DNA of 64,000 nucleotides from an uncultured Paracoccaceae bacterium (GTDB lineage: Bacteria; Pseudomonadota; Alphaproteobacteria; Rhodobacterales; Rhodobacteraceae). Positions 22,863-32,805 of this stretch are shown in pieces. The notes below the pieces were generated by a model. It saw only the letters and a list, made by a program, of their open reading frames with translations, had not been told where the DNA came from and did not search any database. Positions within the stretch are counted from its first letter, which is position 1. The number at the start of each line of letters is the position of its first letter. The stretch covers positions 682,001-746,000 of the forward strand of contig CANLYJ010000002.1 in the NCBI GenBank assembly GCA_947495295.1, read 5' to 3'. A program made the translations under genes and the position numbers.

Positions 22863-23414
22863 CTATAGTGCCGTCAGAAGTTCAAAGTCGCCTCTGCCCC
22901 GACGGATCAGATTATAATTCTGATTGTCCTGTAGCACATTATCATCCGGATTTGCCAAATTTGCGAGCGCTAAGCGCAAATTGTCACGAATTTCGTCCGA
23001 ATTTCCGTTATCTGCGGCGAATGCGCGTCGGAAAACCTCGCTCGCCTCGGCCACTTTGTCCCTTTCCATCAGGATCACGCCCAGATTGTTCCAGGCGGGT
23101 GGAAAACCCGGATCCTCTTTGGTGGCGCGTCTGAGCAGGCTTTCGGCCTGCCCAAGCCGGCCAAGTGCCAAATTCGCAGAGCCGAGCGCCGAGAGCGTGT
23201 CGACGTTCAGCCCCTGTTGTCCGGCCGCCCTGGTATAGGCCTTGAGCGCCAGTTCGAATTCATTTGAGGCCATCAGCCGGTGACCCACGATCAGCCCATC
23301 GACGTCTGACCGACCGGCAACACCCGGAGCAAAAAGACCATCAGACTCGCCAAGGCCGCCCGATGTACAGGCGGCCAACATAATCAGGGCCAGAGCATTG
23401 AAGACCCGTTTCAT
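22863..23414 (-). CDS. TPR lipoprotein, TadD-like (second)
   Basis: Lipobox LIMLAAC; LSALGSANLALGRLGQAESLLRRATKEDPGFPPAWNNLGVI. Confidence 0.82.
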   Translation of the reverse strand: MKRVFNALALIMLAACTSGGLGESDGLFAPGVAGRSDVDGLIVGHRLMASNEFELALKAYTRAAGQQGLNVDTLSALGSANLALGRLGQAESLLRRATKEDPGFPPAWNNLGVILMERDKVAEASEVFRRAFAADNGNSDEIRDNLRLALANLANPDDNVLQDNQNYNLIRRGRGDFELLTAL

Positions 23415-23434
23415 ATGCCTTCTTTCGTTGATGA

Positions 23435-24394
23435 TCAGCCTAGGTTTTCCATGATCGCATAGATCGAGGGTCCAATCAGAATGGCCATCAACGGCGGCAC
23501 CGTCAACATCATCGTCGCCAGCGTCATCTTTGTCGGCAATTTGTTGGCGGCCTCTTCGGCGCGCATCACGCGTTTATCCCGCATTTCAGAAGCATAGACA
23601 CGCAGCGCATCCGCAATTGATGTACCAAATTGCTGCGACTGCACCAGCACGGTGACAAAGCTTGAGATGTCTGGCGTGCCGGATCGTTCGGCCATGTCTT
23701 TCAGCACGGATGTTTTGTCTTTACCGGCTTTCATTTCCTGGCTGACGGTTTCGTATTCTTCGGCCAATTCGGGGAAACCCGCCTGCAATTCGCGCGCCAC
23801 CCGGATGATGGACTGATCCAGCGATTGGCCCGCCTCGACACAGACCAGCATCATGTCCAGACTGTCAGGAAAGCCGTTCTGGATCGCCTCTCTTCGCATC
23901 TGCTGGCGCCGGGTAACCCAGTAACGCGGCAATAGATACATTGCGATGGCTGGTCCAAGGATCATCAATGCGAGGTTTTGTGTGGTTACAGTCGACTGTG
24001 AACTGGCGAAGATCGCATAGACCAAACCGGCAATAAGCCCGCAGATCGAAAAGGCCAGCTGTATGAAATGATAGATGCGGACGGCGTTTTTGCTGCGATA
24101 CCCGGCTTGCAGCAGCTTGAGTTTGACTGCTGAATACTCTTCCGCGTTTTGCGGTTCCAGAAAGTTTGAATATTTCTCAAGCTTGTCTTTGTCGTTGCCG
24201 GTCCGCAGCTTTTCGCCCTTGGCCGTCTTCTGGTCCTGCCGTGCGTTTGCCTTTAGCCGGTCAAGCGGGTCGACCTCTTTCTTGAGCAGAACAGGCAATG
24301 TGATCAGGATCAGGAAAACACCCAGCAAGCCAACAAGCATGAGCGCCCCATAAGGCCCGAGATATTCGTTAATCATGTTCTGTAAAGCTTCCAT
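23435..24394 (-). CDS. tadC: Type II/IV secretion F-domain protein TadC
   Basis: 'GFPDSLDMMLVCVEAGQSLDQSI'; adjacent to tadB. Confidence 0.92.
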   Translation of the reverse strand: MEALQNMINEYLGPYGALMLVGLLGVFLILITLPVLLKKEVDPLDRLKANARQDQKTAKGEKLRTGNDKDKLEKYSNFLEPQNAEEYSAVKLKLLQAGYRSKNAVRIYHFIQLAFSICGLIAGLVYAIFASSQSTVTTQNLALMILGPAIAMYLLPRYWVTRRQQMRREAIQNGFPDSLDMMLVCVEAGQSLDQSIIRVARELQAGFPELAEEYETVSQEMKAGKDKTSVLKDMAERSGTPDISSFVTVLVQSQQFGTSIADALRVYASEMRDKRVMRAEEAANKLPTKMTLATMMLTVPPLMAILIGPSIYAIMENLG

Positions 24395-24404
24395 AGATCA
24401 GACC

Positions 24405-25370
24405 TCAGACTTTGATATTCACAAGCGCGCGCATCACGATCAGGTTCAGCACAAGGAATCCTGCCACAACCAGACAGGCAGGGATAAAATAGGGGCTTTC
24501 CATCACATCATCAAAATAGTCGGGCTTGACCACATTGATCATGAACAAGGCCACAATCGGGAAGAATGACAACAGATTTCCGGACCATTTCGCCTCCGCC
24601 GTGATCGCATCAACGCGGCGGAACAGACGGAACCGGGCCCGGATCACCTTGGCCAGACCGTCCAGGATTTCGGCCAGGTTACCACCAGATGTCTGCTGGA
24701 TTGTCACCGCCACGGCAAGGAACCGCAAATCCTGCACATCCAGCCGTTCGGCCATCGCTTTGAGCGTTTCGCCCATATCACGACCATATGCGGCCTCATC
24801 GGAAATCATGCCCATTTCGGTGCCCAGCGGGTCAGGAACTTCGCGGGCGACGATGGCTACGGCAGAGGAAAAAGGATGGCCAACCCGCAAGGACCGCACC
24901 ATCAACTCCACGGCTTCGGGCAGCTGTTCGCCAATCATGTTCATACGTTTATTGGCCCGGCTATTGACCCAGGTGTAGACGCCGCCAACACCCATTGCGA
25001 CCGCAATCAAAGCCCGCACAGCCAGGCCAACTTGGGTCATGACCGTCAGCAACCCAAAGGCCGCAATGCTGACCACGACCATCACAAGGATCAGTTGCGT
25101 CGGGGTGAAGGCGATGTTTGCTTTTTGTGCCTTTTGCGCCAGCACCGAATAGATCGGGATGCTTTGCGATTTCATATGCTGCGTCATTTCCTTACGCAGC
25201 TGGTCGAGAACCTGTTCGCGGTTCCCACCCTTGTCAAGCATCTCAAGCCGGCGGTTGACCTTGCCGTCCATGCTGATTGATTTGCCAAATATGACAAGAT
25301 AGACGCCCTGGACCAGGGCCAGGACGGCAATAAAGATGATGATATAGATGACCGGTTCGGCAGAAATCAT
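24405..25370 (-). CDS. tadB: Type II/IV secretion F-domain protein TadB
   Basis: 'LPEAVELMVRSLRVGHPFSSAVAIVARE' and 'QTSGGNLAEILDGLAKVIR'. Confidence 0.92.
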   Translation of the reverse strand: MISAEPVIYIIIFIAVLALVQGVYLVIFGKSISMDGKVNRRLEMLDKGGNREQVLDQLRKEMTQHMKSQSIPIYSVLAQKAQKANIAFTPTQLILVMVVVSIAAFGLLTVMTQVGLAVRALIAVAMGVGGVYTWVNSRANKRMNMIGEQLPEAVELMVRSLRVGHPFSSAVAIVAREVPDPLGTEMGMISDEAAYGRDMGETLKAMAERLDVQDLRFLAVAVTIQQTSGGNLAEILDGLAKVIRARFRLFRRVDAITAEAKWSGNLLSFFPIVALFMINVVKPDYFDDVMESPYFIPACLVVAGFLVLNLIVMRALVNIKV

Positions 25371-25375
25371 TGCAG

Positions 25376-26839
25376 TTACTCCGCTACCATCGGTTCAAAG
25401 ATTGCAGGTGGCAGATCGTAACCCCAAAGCTTGAACCGCTCTGAGAAGTTGCTGCGCACGCCTGTGGCCGTGAAATGGCCGATGATCTTGTTGTCTGGTG
25501 TAAGCCCCACACGTTGATACCGGAAAATCTCTTGCATGGAGATAACATCGCCTTCCATGCCCGTGATCTCGGTGATTGATGTCATCCGGCGCGAGCCATC
25601 CTGCAAACGCGAGGCCTGCACGACAAGGTTCACAGCGGATGAGATTTGGCTGCGCATCGCCTTGATCGGCATCTCGATCCCGGCCATGGCGATCATGTTT
25701 TCCAGACGGCTGACCGCGTCGCGCGACGAGTTGGCGTGGATCGTGGTCATTGACCCGTCGTGGCCGGTGTTCATCGCCTGCAACATGTCGATCACTTCTT
25801 CGCCACGCGTTTCCCCCACAATGATCCGGTCCGGGCGCATCCGCAGGGCGTTTTTCAGACAGTCGCGCTGCGAAACCCCACCTTTACCTTCCACGTTGGG
25901 TGGGCGGCTTTCCATCCGGCCCACATGGGTCTGTTGCAGCTGAAGTTCCGCTGTATCCTCAATCGTCAGGATGCGTTCGGCATCGTCGATGAAGCCGGAT
26001 AGGGCGTTCAGCGTGGTCGTTTTACCAGAACCTGTACCGCCCGACACGATGATATTCAGACGCGTGGACACAGCAGCCTGTAGATAGGCAGCCATTTCTT
26101 CGGTAAAGGCGCCGAATTTGACCAGTTCTTCAATGCCAAGCTTGTCCTTTTTGAACTTACGAATGGACACCAGCGACCCGTCAACCGCGATGGGCGGGAC
26201 CATGGCGTTGAAACGTGATCCATCGGCCAGACGGGCATCAACCGCAGGGTTACTTTCATCGACCCGGCGACCAACGGCGGAAACGATCTTGTCGATGATC
26301 CGCAGGAGGTGCTTTTCGTCCTTGAAGGTGATGTCCGTCAATTCCAGCTTGCCGGAACGTTCCACAAAAATCTGTTGCGGGCCGTTCACCAAGATATCGT
26401 TGACAGTGTCGTCCTTTAGCAGGGTTTCCAGTGGGCCAAGGCCTGTCACCTCGAAAAACAGATCCTGGCTCAGGGTCTGCCGTTCCTCGCGGTTCAGAAC
26501 GATCCCCATGTCTTCCAAAGACTCAGAGGCGATTGCGTTGATCTCTGTACGCAATTCCTGTTCGGTCGCCGTTTCAAGGGCCGCCAGGTTCAGGTTGTCC
26601 AGCAGCGCTTTGTGCAACTCCAGCTTGATTTCCTGTAACCGTTCCTTGCGCCGTTTTTCCTTGTCCGCTGGTCCAACCTCGCCGGGACGTTTTGATGGCA
26701 TGGTTTTCATCAAGGACTGACGGGGTTCCTCCGCAGGGGCCGCGGCGACAGGTGCCACATTTACCTTTGGTGTGTTGGCTGGCGCAGGTTTCGCAGCGCC
26801 GTCCTTAGGTGCATTTGGCTTTTTATATTTTGAAAACAT
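25376..26839 (-). CDS. cpaF: Pilus assembly ATPase CpaF/TadA
   Basis: [64 protein letters not shown]. Confidence 0.96.
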   Translation of the reverse strand: MFSKYKKPNAPKDGAAKPAPANTPKVNVAPVAAAPAEEPRQSLMKTMPSKRPGEVGPADKEKRRKERLQEIKLELHKALLDNLNLAALETATEQELRTEINAIASESLEDMGIVLNREERQTLSQDLFFEVTGLGPLETLLKDDTVNDILVNGPQQIFVERSGKLELTDITFKDEKHLLRIIDKIVSAVGRRVDESNPAVDARLADGSRFNAMVPPIAVDGSLVSIRKFKKDKLGIEELVKFGAFTEEMAAYLQAAVSTRLNIIVSGGTGSGKTTTLNALSGFIDDAERILTIEDTAELQLQQTHVGRMESRPPNVEGKGGVSQRDCLKNALRMRPDRIIVGETRGEEVIDMLQAMNTGHDGSMTTIHANSSRDAVSRLENMIAMAGIEMPIKAMRSQISSAVNLVVQASRLQDGSRRMTSITEITGMEGDVISMQEIFRYQRVGLTPDNKIIGHFTATGVRSNFSERFKLWGYDLPPAIFEPMVAE

Positions 26840-26850
26840 AGAGTTGACTC

Positions 26851-28095
26851 CTAAGCTCTGGCTTCGGTCGCTTCAGCCTGGTTGACTTCGTCAACTGATT
26901 TGGCAAGTTTCACAATTTCTTTTCTCAGCGGGTTCTTCCCAATGGTTTCTGCCATCGGCGCGCCATGATCGGCGCTTTGCGCAACCGGCTTGCCGCCATC
27001 GGGCAGCAGCACTTCGATCGAAATCCCTAGGCTTTCGGACAGTCTTTTGACCCTGCTTTTACCATTAAGATCGGTAAAGCCCGGAGCCCTGTTCAGCACA
27101 AACCGCAGTTTTTCAAACGGCAGATCCTCGGATTGCAGCGCCCGTTTGAGGCGCAGCGTGTTCTGGGCGGAGCGCATATCAAGTTCGATCAGTGCGAAAT
27201 AGACATGCGCCATCTCAAGCACGGTTTGTGACCATTCCACCATCGTCGATGGCATATCAATGATCACGTAGTCGAAATTGACACGCGCCATTTCGACCAC
27301 CCGCTCAATATCTTCGGGGGTAATCATGTCCAATGGGATCATGTCGGTGGGCGAGGTCAGAACATGGAGTTTTTCGCCATAGGTCAGCAGCGCCTGCATG
27401 AAGGCCTCGCTATCCATCGATTCTGTATCGGTCAGCATTTCAAGCACAGCTTCGCGGCGTGGCAGATCAAGATAGGTGGAGGCTGTGCCAAACTGGAAAT
27501 CCAGGTCGATCAGGCAGACTTTGGTATCGCTGTTCTTGTCCAGCGTGGCGAGTTCCCAAGCCAGGTTGACGGCCAGCATTGTCGCGCCGACGCCCCCGGC
27601 GAGGCCATGCACGGGGATAACGACGCCGGACCGGTCGCCGACAGCCTTGAATTTTCCTTCACCTTCGGTTGGCGCGACGGGGTCTTCAGCGGTCAGAACA
27701 CGTTCAATCGCGCGGGCCAGTTCGTTTTCGGGCAGGGGGTAAGGAACGAATTCGTCGCCGCCTTCGCGCAGCAATTGGTGCAGGGCGGATGGGCTGACGT
27801 CTTCGGCGATCAGGATAACCTTGATCTTGGCTTCCTTTGCCGCGGCAATCACAGCTGAAACCGTTGCCAGATTGTCTTCATCATCTGCGTCCATCGCGAT
27901 GGTGACAAATTGCAGTGACTGCGCCTCTGGCTGGCCCAGGAAAGAGGCCGCGTCTTCAAAGCTGAGGTCGCCCCAGGAATCACCCAGCGCGGATTCCATA
28001 TCCTCGATCAGCAGGTCAAAAATCTGGACATCGCGGCTGATGGTGCAAGCGACGATCGACGGGGAGTCATGTTGAACGACCGGGCTCGTGCTCAT
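26851..28095 (-). CDS. cpaE: Pilus assembly ATPase CpaE/TadZ
   Basis: Receiver-like N-terminus plus deviant Walker 'GLAGGVGATMLAVNLAWELA…CLIDLDFQFGTASTYLDL'. Confidence 0.93.
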   Translation of the reverse strand: MSTSPVVQHDSPSIVACTISRDVQIFDLLIEDMESALGDSWGDLSFEDAASFLGQPEAQSLQFVTIAMDADDEDNLATVSAVIAAAKEAKIKVILIAEDVSPSALHQLLREGGDEFVPYPLPENELARAIERVLTAEDPVAPTEGEGKFKAVGDRSGVVIPVHGLAGGVGATMLAVNLAWELATLDKNSDTKVCLIDLDFQFGTASTYLDLPRREAVLEMLTDTESMDSEAFMQALLTYGEKLHVLTSPTDMIPLDMITPEDIERVVEMARVNFDYVIIDMPSTMVEWSQTVLEMAHVYFALIELDMRSAQNTLRLKRALQSEDLPFEKLRFVLNRAPGFTDLNGKSRVKRLSESLGISIEVLLPDGGKPVAQSADHGAPMAETIGKNPLRKEIVKLAKSVDEVNQAEATEARA

Positions 28096-28296
28096 TGTAT
28101 TCTCGTCCTCATCATTTCAATGCGAAAAGCCTAGATGATTTGGCTGCAAGCAACCAGACGTCCAGGCGTTCACGCATGCCATCGTGATGGCTTTGGATCC
28201 ATGATGACGTGTATTGGTTACAATCTTGTCGAGATTTGGACCAAAAGATCGTAATTGTGCGAAATATTGCGACGATCTTGGAAAAAAGTGGGGAGT

Positions 28297-28326
28297 GTTT
28301 ACGCCGGACCCGCGCCCGGCGTAAAC
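28297..28326 (-). terminator. Hairpin between the OmpA-like gene and cpaE; possible terminator/attenuator
   Basis: GTTTACGCCGG-ACCCGCGC-CCGGCGTAAAC, perfect 11-bp arms; T-run a few bases downstream on the minus strand. Confidence 0.65.
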
Positions 28327-28339
28327 AAATTGTCAGCAG

Positions 28340-28993
28340 TTAACCGCCAGTGGCGATCCGTGTGGTCGTACGCGCCGTCTGCGGAACAGCGGATGCGACG
28401 TATTCGCGGAAGATCACTTGCGCGTATTTGCCGTTCAGAACCAATGGGTCCGTCTGCACAAAACCTGACACTTCGGTCACGGTCCGGCGGTTACGCCGTT
28501 CGCGGTTTTGCGTCTGGACCACTGGCCGTGTCTCACCAAAGGATGCGACGGCTTCCAGTCTGCTGCGGCTGATGCCTTGCGATGACAGGAAGGCCACGAC
28601 AGCCTGTGCCCGGCGCAGACCAAGACGACGGTTGTAGGCGTTGCTACCCACAAGGTCGGTATGGCCATAGACCCGGAAGCGGACCTCTGGGAACTGACGG
28701 ATCCAGTCTGCCTGACGCATCAGTGTCGCACGCGCATCGGCGTCCAACGTGGCCTGATTGAAGGCGAAGTTCACCGTGGAGTTGACCTCTGATGCAAAGC
28801 GGCGGGCAAGATTGATTGCATAATCCTGCTGCGACCCCTGCATTGCCATCATGTTGTTCATGGTGGCGTTGCCAAAGGAACCAGAGTCCACGCGTGATCC
28901 GGCCTCAACTTCAAGAACGTCGAAGGATGGATCGTCGGCCGAGCACGCGGCAAGGAGTGCGGCGGCCATTGCTGTTGTCATAAGTTTTTTCAT
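28340..28993 (-). CDS. OmpA-family lipoprotein in the Tad locus
   Basis: Lipobox LLAAC; 'FRVYGHTDLVGSNAYNRRLGLRRAQAV'. Confidence 0.9.
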   Translation of the reverse strand: MKKLMTTAMAAALLAACSADDPSFDVLEVEAGSRVDSGSFGNATMNNMMAMQGSQQDYAINLARRFASEVNSTVNFAFNQATLDADARATLMRQADWIRQFPEVRFRVYGHTDLVGSNAYNRRLGLRRAQAVVAFLSSQGISRSRLEAVASFGETRPVVQTQNRERRNRRTVTEVSGFVQTDPLVLNGKYAQVIFREYVASAVPQTARTTTRIATGG

Positions 28994-29008
28994 TGACCTG
29001 TACTCCAA

Positions 29009-30439
29009 TCATTCATCCAGGACATAGCCGTAGGACCCGCTAAAGTCCTGGCGTGCGACTTCGCCCGCGCCACCGCTTGTCGGTCCGTTCGAGGCAGCAA
29101 CGCGGCCAAACAGGAACAGGTCCCGCTCGGAAGGTGGCCGTACCCGATCAGTTGGCAAGGCAAGTGCCGCGCCGCGTGTTGGGGTGACAAGATGCGGCGT
29201 CACGATGACAACCAGTTCAGTTTGGCTGCGCTGATAGTCCGCACTGCGGAACAGTGCGCCAAGTACCGGCACATCGCCGATCCACGGCACCTGACCGCTG
29301 AGGTCAACGAAGTTGTCCTGCAACAATCCGGCAATCGCGATGCTTTCACCGTCACGCATTTCGACCGTTGTGGAGGTTTCGCGGCGTGTGAAGGCGGCGA
29401 TTGTCAGGCCGTTTGCGGTAAAGCTGTTGGCCGGGTCGATGGCTGACACAGCGGCCAGCATTTCCAGATTGATGATGTCCTCATCAACAACGGTTGGCAC
29501 AAACTCCAGTTCGACACCGAAGGGCTTGAACTCAACAGTGATCGTACCTTCTTCGTTGGACACAGGGATTGGATATTCCCCGCCTGCAAGGAAGGTCGCG
29601 TTCTGCCCACTCAGCGCTGTCAGGTTCGGTTCTGCGAGTGTCCGCACAACCCCACGCGATTCCAGCGCTTCGAGCAAAATGCCTACTTCCAGCCCGCCGG
29701 CGTCAAAGCCGAACAGGAAGGCACCGTTGTTTTCGTTGGATGCTGGAATGTTGCCATTCAGGCTGTTAGCGGCAGCACCGGCGTTGTTTGTGGTGTTGGT
29801 CCCGATGTTCAGCCCCAGGTCATCACCCAATGCTGTGCCACGAATGCCAATTGATGATGACAATGCCTTGCTGACGGAACGCTGCATCTCTGCAAAACGC
29901 ACTTTCAGCATGACCTGTTGGGTCCCACCAACATTCATCAGGTTCGATACCCGCTCTGGCGCGTACCGTTCAGCCAGTGACAATGCCCGGTCAAGTTTTG
30001 CGATCGAACTGACCACACCGGACAGAACGATGCCGTCATTGGCTGTGCGAACTTCGATTTTCTCATTTGGCAAAATTTGCGTCAGACGCTCTTTGAATTC
30101 TGCCATGTCAGGGGTGACATGCACCTCGACATTGGTGATCAACCGCCCGTCCGTACCCAGAAGGGTCAGTGTTGTGCGCCCGGGCTCTTTGCCCAGCACA
30201 TAAATTGTCCGCTCTGACAAAGACGAAATGTCAGCGATGCCGGGGTTTGCGATTGATAGTTCTGTAAATGGTACATCACTCTCTACAACAACGGCCCGGT
30301 TCATCGGAACGTTAAGTGCACTGGACGCCGCGCCGCGCAAGACGCGCAACGTTTCGGCCGGTGCCATAGTCGGTGCTGCCGCGGAAAGCGACAACGCCAA
30401 GCCAGCTACTGCGGCTTTGATAAATCTGTCATACTTCAT
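29009..30439 (-). CDS. cpaC: Secretin CpaC/RcpA
   Basis: Signal peptide MKYDRFIKAAVAGLALSLSAAAPTMA; 'ALESRGVVRTLAEPNLTALSGQNATFLAGGEYPIPV'; 'VPWIGDVPVLGALFRS'. Confidence 0.95.
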   Translation of the reverse strand: MKYDRFIKAAVAGLALSLSAAAPTMAPAETLRVLRGAASSALNVPMNRAVVVESDVPFTELSIANPGIADISSLSERTIYVLGKEPGRTTLTLLGTDGRLITNVEVHVTPDMAEFKERLTQILPNEKIEVRTANDGIVLSGVVSSIAKLDRALSLAERYAPERVSNLMNVGGTQQVMLKVRFAEMQRSVSKALSSSIGIRGTALGDDLGLNIGTNTTNNAGAAANSLNGNIPASNENNGAFLFGFDAGGLEVGILLEALESRGVVRTLAEPNLTALSGQNATFLAGGEYPIPVSNEEGTITVEFKPFGVELEFVPTVVDEDIINLEMLAAVSAIDPANSFTANGLTIAAFTRRETSTTVEMRDGESIAIAGLLQDNFVDLSGQVPWIGDVPVLGALFRSADYQRSQTELVVIVTPHLVTPTRGAALALPTDRVRPPSERDLFLFGRVAASNGPTSGGAGEVARQDFSGSYGYVLDE

Positions 30440-30781
30440 AAGTGACCTGCCTCTCCGATCACGCCTCGTTATTCGGGTCTTAATTGCCCATGATGTCGTG
30501 GACCATGGGACAGTTGCGCATTTATTGCAATAATCAACGCGTTGGCGGGCAAACCGAATGTGGATAACGCGCAACACTTCAATCGAAAGATGTAATACGC
30601 GCCGCGATTTCGCATCATATTTGGGAAGGGTCTTTCGTGAACTCCGACCCGGATGTTGGGCCACAAGGCAGCCCAACCGCTATGGGTCGTGAGCGTTGCA
30701 AAAAGCTGATCGTGTCTGAAGCTTTTGCAGCGCGTTCAGAAAAAGACAGGAAGAGGTGATACGACAACAGCGCATGACGCG

Positions 30782-31624
30782 CTATTGCTGCACCTCGGGG
30801 CAGGGCACGGTCCGGGTGATCGTTTCGACACCACGACGTTCTGTTCGGGTGCAGACTTTCGGCGCGGCGACCGGCTCTGGTGCTTCGACGACAACAGGTG
30901 CCTCGATCCCCAAGACATCATTGATGTTTGTCTGGATGTCACTGACGACTGTGTCGTCGCCGGTTCCAACGGGGGTCAATGACAAGTTCCCGGCGTTTTG
31001 CGCCGCGGCCAGTGCAGCGAATTCTTCGGGTGTCACCTGTAGCACAACACCGATACCGCGACGGCCAGTGGCTTCTTGATCAACCGAAATGATTTCGACA
31101 CCTGTCATGATGATACTTGTGGTCTCCTCTCGGCCAAGCCGGCCGCTCCAATAAATGTCAACACGGTCGGTGGGGCGCAATTCCTCTGCGAACGCCTGTG
31201 TAAGGTTGGCTGGCAACGGATACGCGCGCATGCCGGGTTCAAGTAGGGCTGTGATGCCGCGGGGCGCGCCAGGTTCTGTCACCTTGTTGCTGGTGATTGG
31301 TTCGTTGATGTCCATGGGCAAGGTGACAACGCGGGGCACCTCAAGACCATCTGGAAAAATCTCTTCCTCGGTTTGAAAAATCCCCGCGGGCAGATAATCT
31401 TTTGCGTATTTGATCAACTGCACGTCTTCAGAGGTTAGCAAATCACCGTAGGTTAGCGCCCGTGTCGGCGAATAAACATCGACAGTTTCGACTGCTTGGG
31501 CGGCGCGGGCACGTTCTTGCGCAATACGTCGCTCTTGCGAGTCAAAATATCCTTTGACGGTATAGACGGCAAAACCAGCCAAGCCCATTCCGATCAAAAG
31601 AACCAAGCCAAATACTGCGCGCAT
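30782..31624 (-). CDS. cpaB: Flp pilus assembly protein CpaB/RcpC
   Basis: N-terminal TM; SAF-like 'YSPTRALTYGDLLTSEDVQLIKYAKDYLPAG'; 'RVDIYWSG'. Confidence 0.92.
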   Translation of the reverse strand: MRAVFGLVLLIGMGLAGFAVYTVKGYFDSQERRIAQERARAAQAVETVDVYSPTRALTYGDLLTSEDVQLIKYAKDYLPAGIFQTEEEIFPDGLEVPRVVTLPMDINEPITSNKVTEPGAPRGITALLEPGMRAYPLPANLTQAFAEELRPTDRVDIYWSGRLGREETTSIIMTGVEIISVDQEATGRRGIGVVLQVTPEEFAALAAAQNAGNLSLTPVGTGDDTVVSDIQTNINDVLGIEAPVVVEAPEPVAAPKVCTRTERRGVETITRTVPCPEVQQ

Positions 31625-31888
31625 TTTTCAACCTTCGTTTTTTGCTTCGTAACGTCATTCGGGGACTGCGCGAACCTGACTGCAACAGGGTTTCCTGTGC
31701 GCCCAGCCATCCGAGCAAATTTCCGTAACACGGACTTAACGCCGATGAAACAAAAAACTGGTTAACGTCGGTCGCTCAAACCCCCTGAGCTTCGTATTTT
31801 GTAGTTGGTCTCCCGGAACTGGTCAAAGAATCTGACAGCGACAAGCTGTTCAATACGCCGATATGCGGCAATCGCCGCTTATCTAAGT

Positions 31889-32077
31889 TTACCAGTTCGT
31901 CCCGAGAGGACGATCCGCCAAGGAACGTCCTTGGCTTTCGGCGGCAGCACCGGTCGATTCGACGACAACACCACCAACCAGAATTCCAAGTCCGACAATC
32001 GCAGCGGTCAGCACCACGAAATCGACGGTTACTGCACCATCTTGATCGCGGAGAAAGTTTCTAAAAAGCGTGCGCAT
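31889..32077 (-). CDS. flp: Flp-family type IVb pilin-like protein
   Basis: RDQDGAVTVDFVVLTAAIVGLGILVGG: short basic leader, G/AVTVDF motif, TM. Confidence 0.82.
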   Translation of the reverse strand: MRTLFRNFLRDQDGAVTVDFVVLTAAIVGLGILVGGVVVESTGAAAESQGRSLADRPLGTNW

Positions 32078-32203
32078 GGTACATTCCTTGGGTCGTTTCA
32101 GTTATGGGTTGTTAGCGTTGCCAATGACACTAACTGTCTACCCTTAACGAGTTGCTAATTTGCCATTCAACAGTTTGTTTCCAAAGGAAAATTTTGTTAG
32201 GGC

Positions 32204-32234
32204 AAAAAAAACTGCGCCACTTGCGAGGCGCAGT
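32204..32234 (-). terminator. Intrinsic terminator after the distal flp pilin gene
   Basis: Minus strand: ACTGCGCC-TCGCAAGT-GGCGCAGT followed by TTTTTTT. Confidence 0.9.
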
Positions 32235-32268
32235 CCTGATCCTCAAGCCATATTGGCTGAACCTCAAC

Positions 32269-32454
32269 TTAGAGATCTGGGATTGTGATAGTTGTCATGG
32301 TGTCGCGGATGTCGCCAGCCAGATCGCTTGCACCAGTTGTCAGTGCTGAGCCGACGATGATGCCCAGAATAACGATGGCAGCTGTCAGAACAACGAAGTC
32401 AACAGTTACGGCGCCGTCTTCGTCGTTGCGGAAGTTCTTGATAAAGTTAAGCAT
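32269..32454 (-). CDS. flp: Flp-family type IVb pilin-like protein
   Basis: RNDEDGAVTVDFVVLTAAIVILGIIVGSALTTG; paralogue of 31889-32077. Confidence 0.84.
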   Translation of the reverse strand: MLNFIKNFRNDEDGAVTVDFVVLTAAIVILGIIVGSALTTGASDLAGDIRDTMTTITIPDL

Positions 32455-32805
32455 TGTGGTCCCTCCTCAGGGTGTCGCTAGAGTTCATGTTTACCTCGCC
32501 AGGTCTCGCTCACCGCCTCATGTCTGGCTCGCTCCCCGTCTTGGATGAACATATATAGCCAGTGGAATGGGGCGGGAGTTTGGCACCTTTGGAGTTTTTT
32601 TTGACGGCCTGCATATTTTGCACCAAAAAGCTGTAACTGTCTGAAATTTATGAGAATCTTTTTTACACACAAATTTAGCGATTAACCAAAGCGTTGCGAA
32701 AAAGTCCGTAATAGGCTCAAAAAATCGCAATTGTTCGTCTGTTTATGGCTTTTGGGCGGATTTGTGCCATGAATGATTCAAGAACAATAACAGGCAGTAT
32801 ACGAA

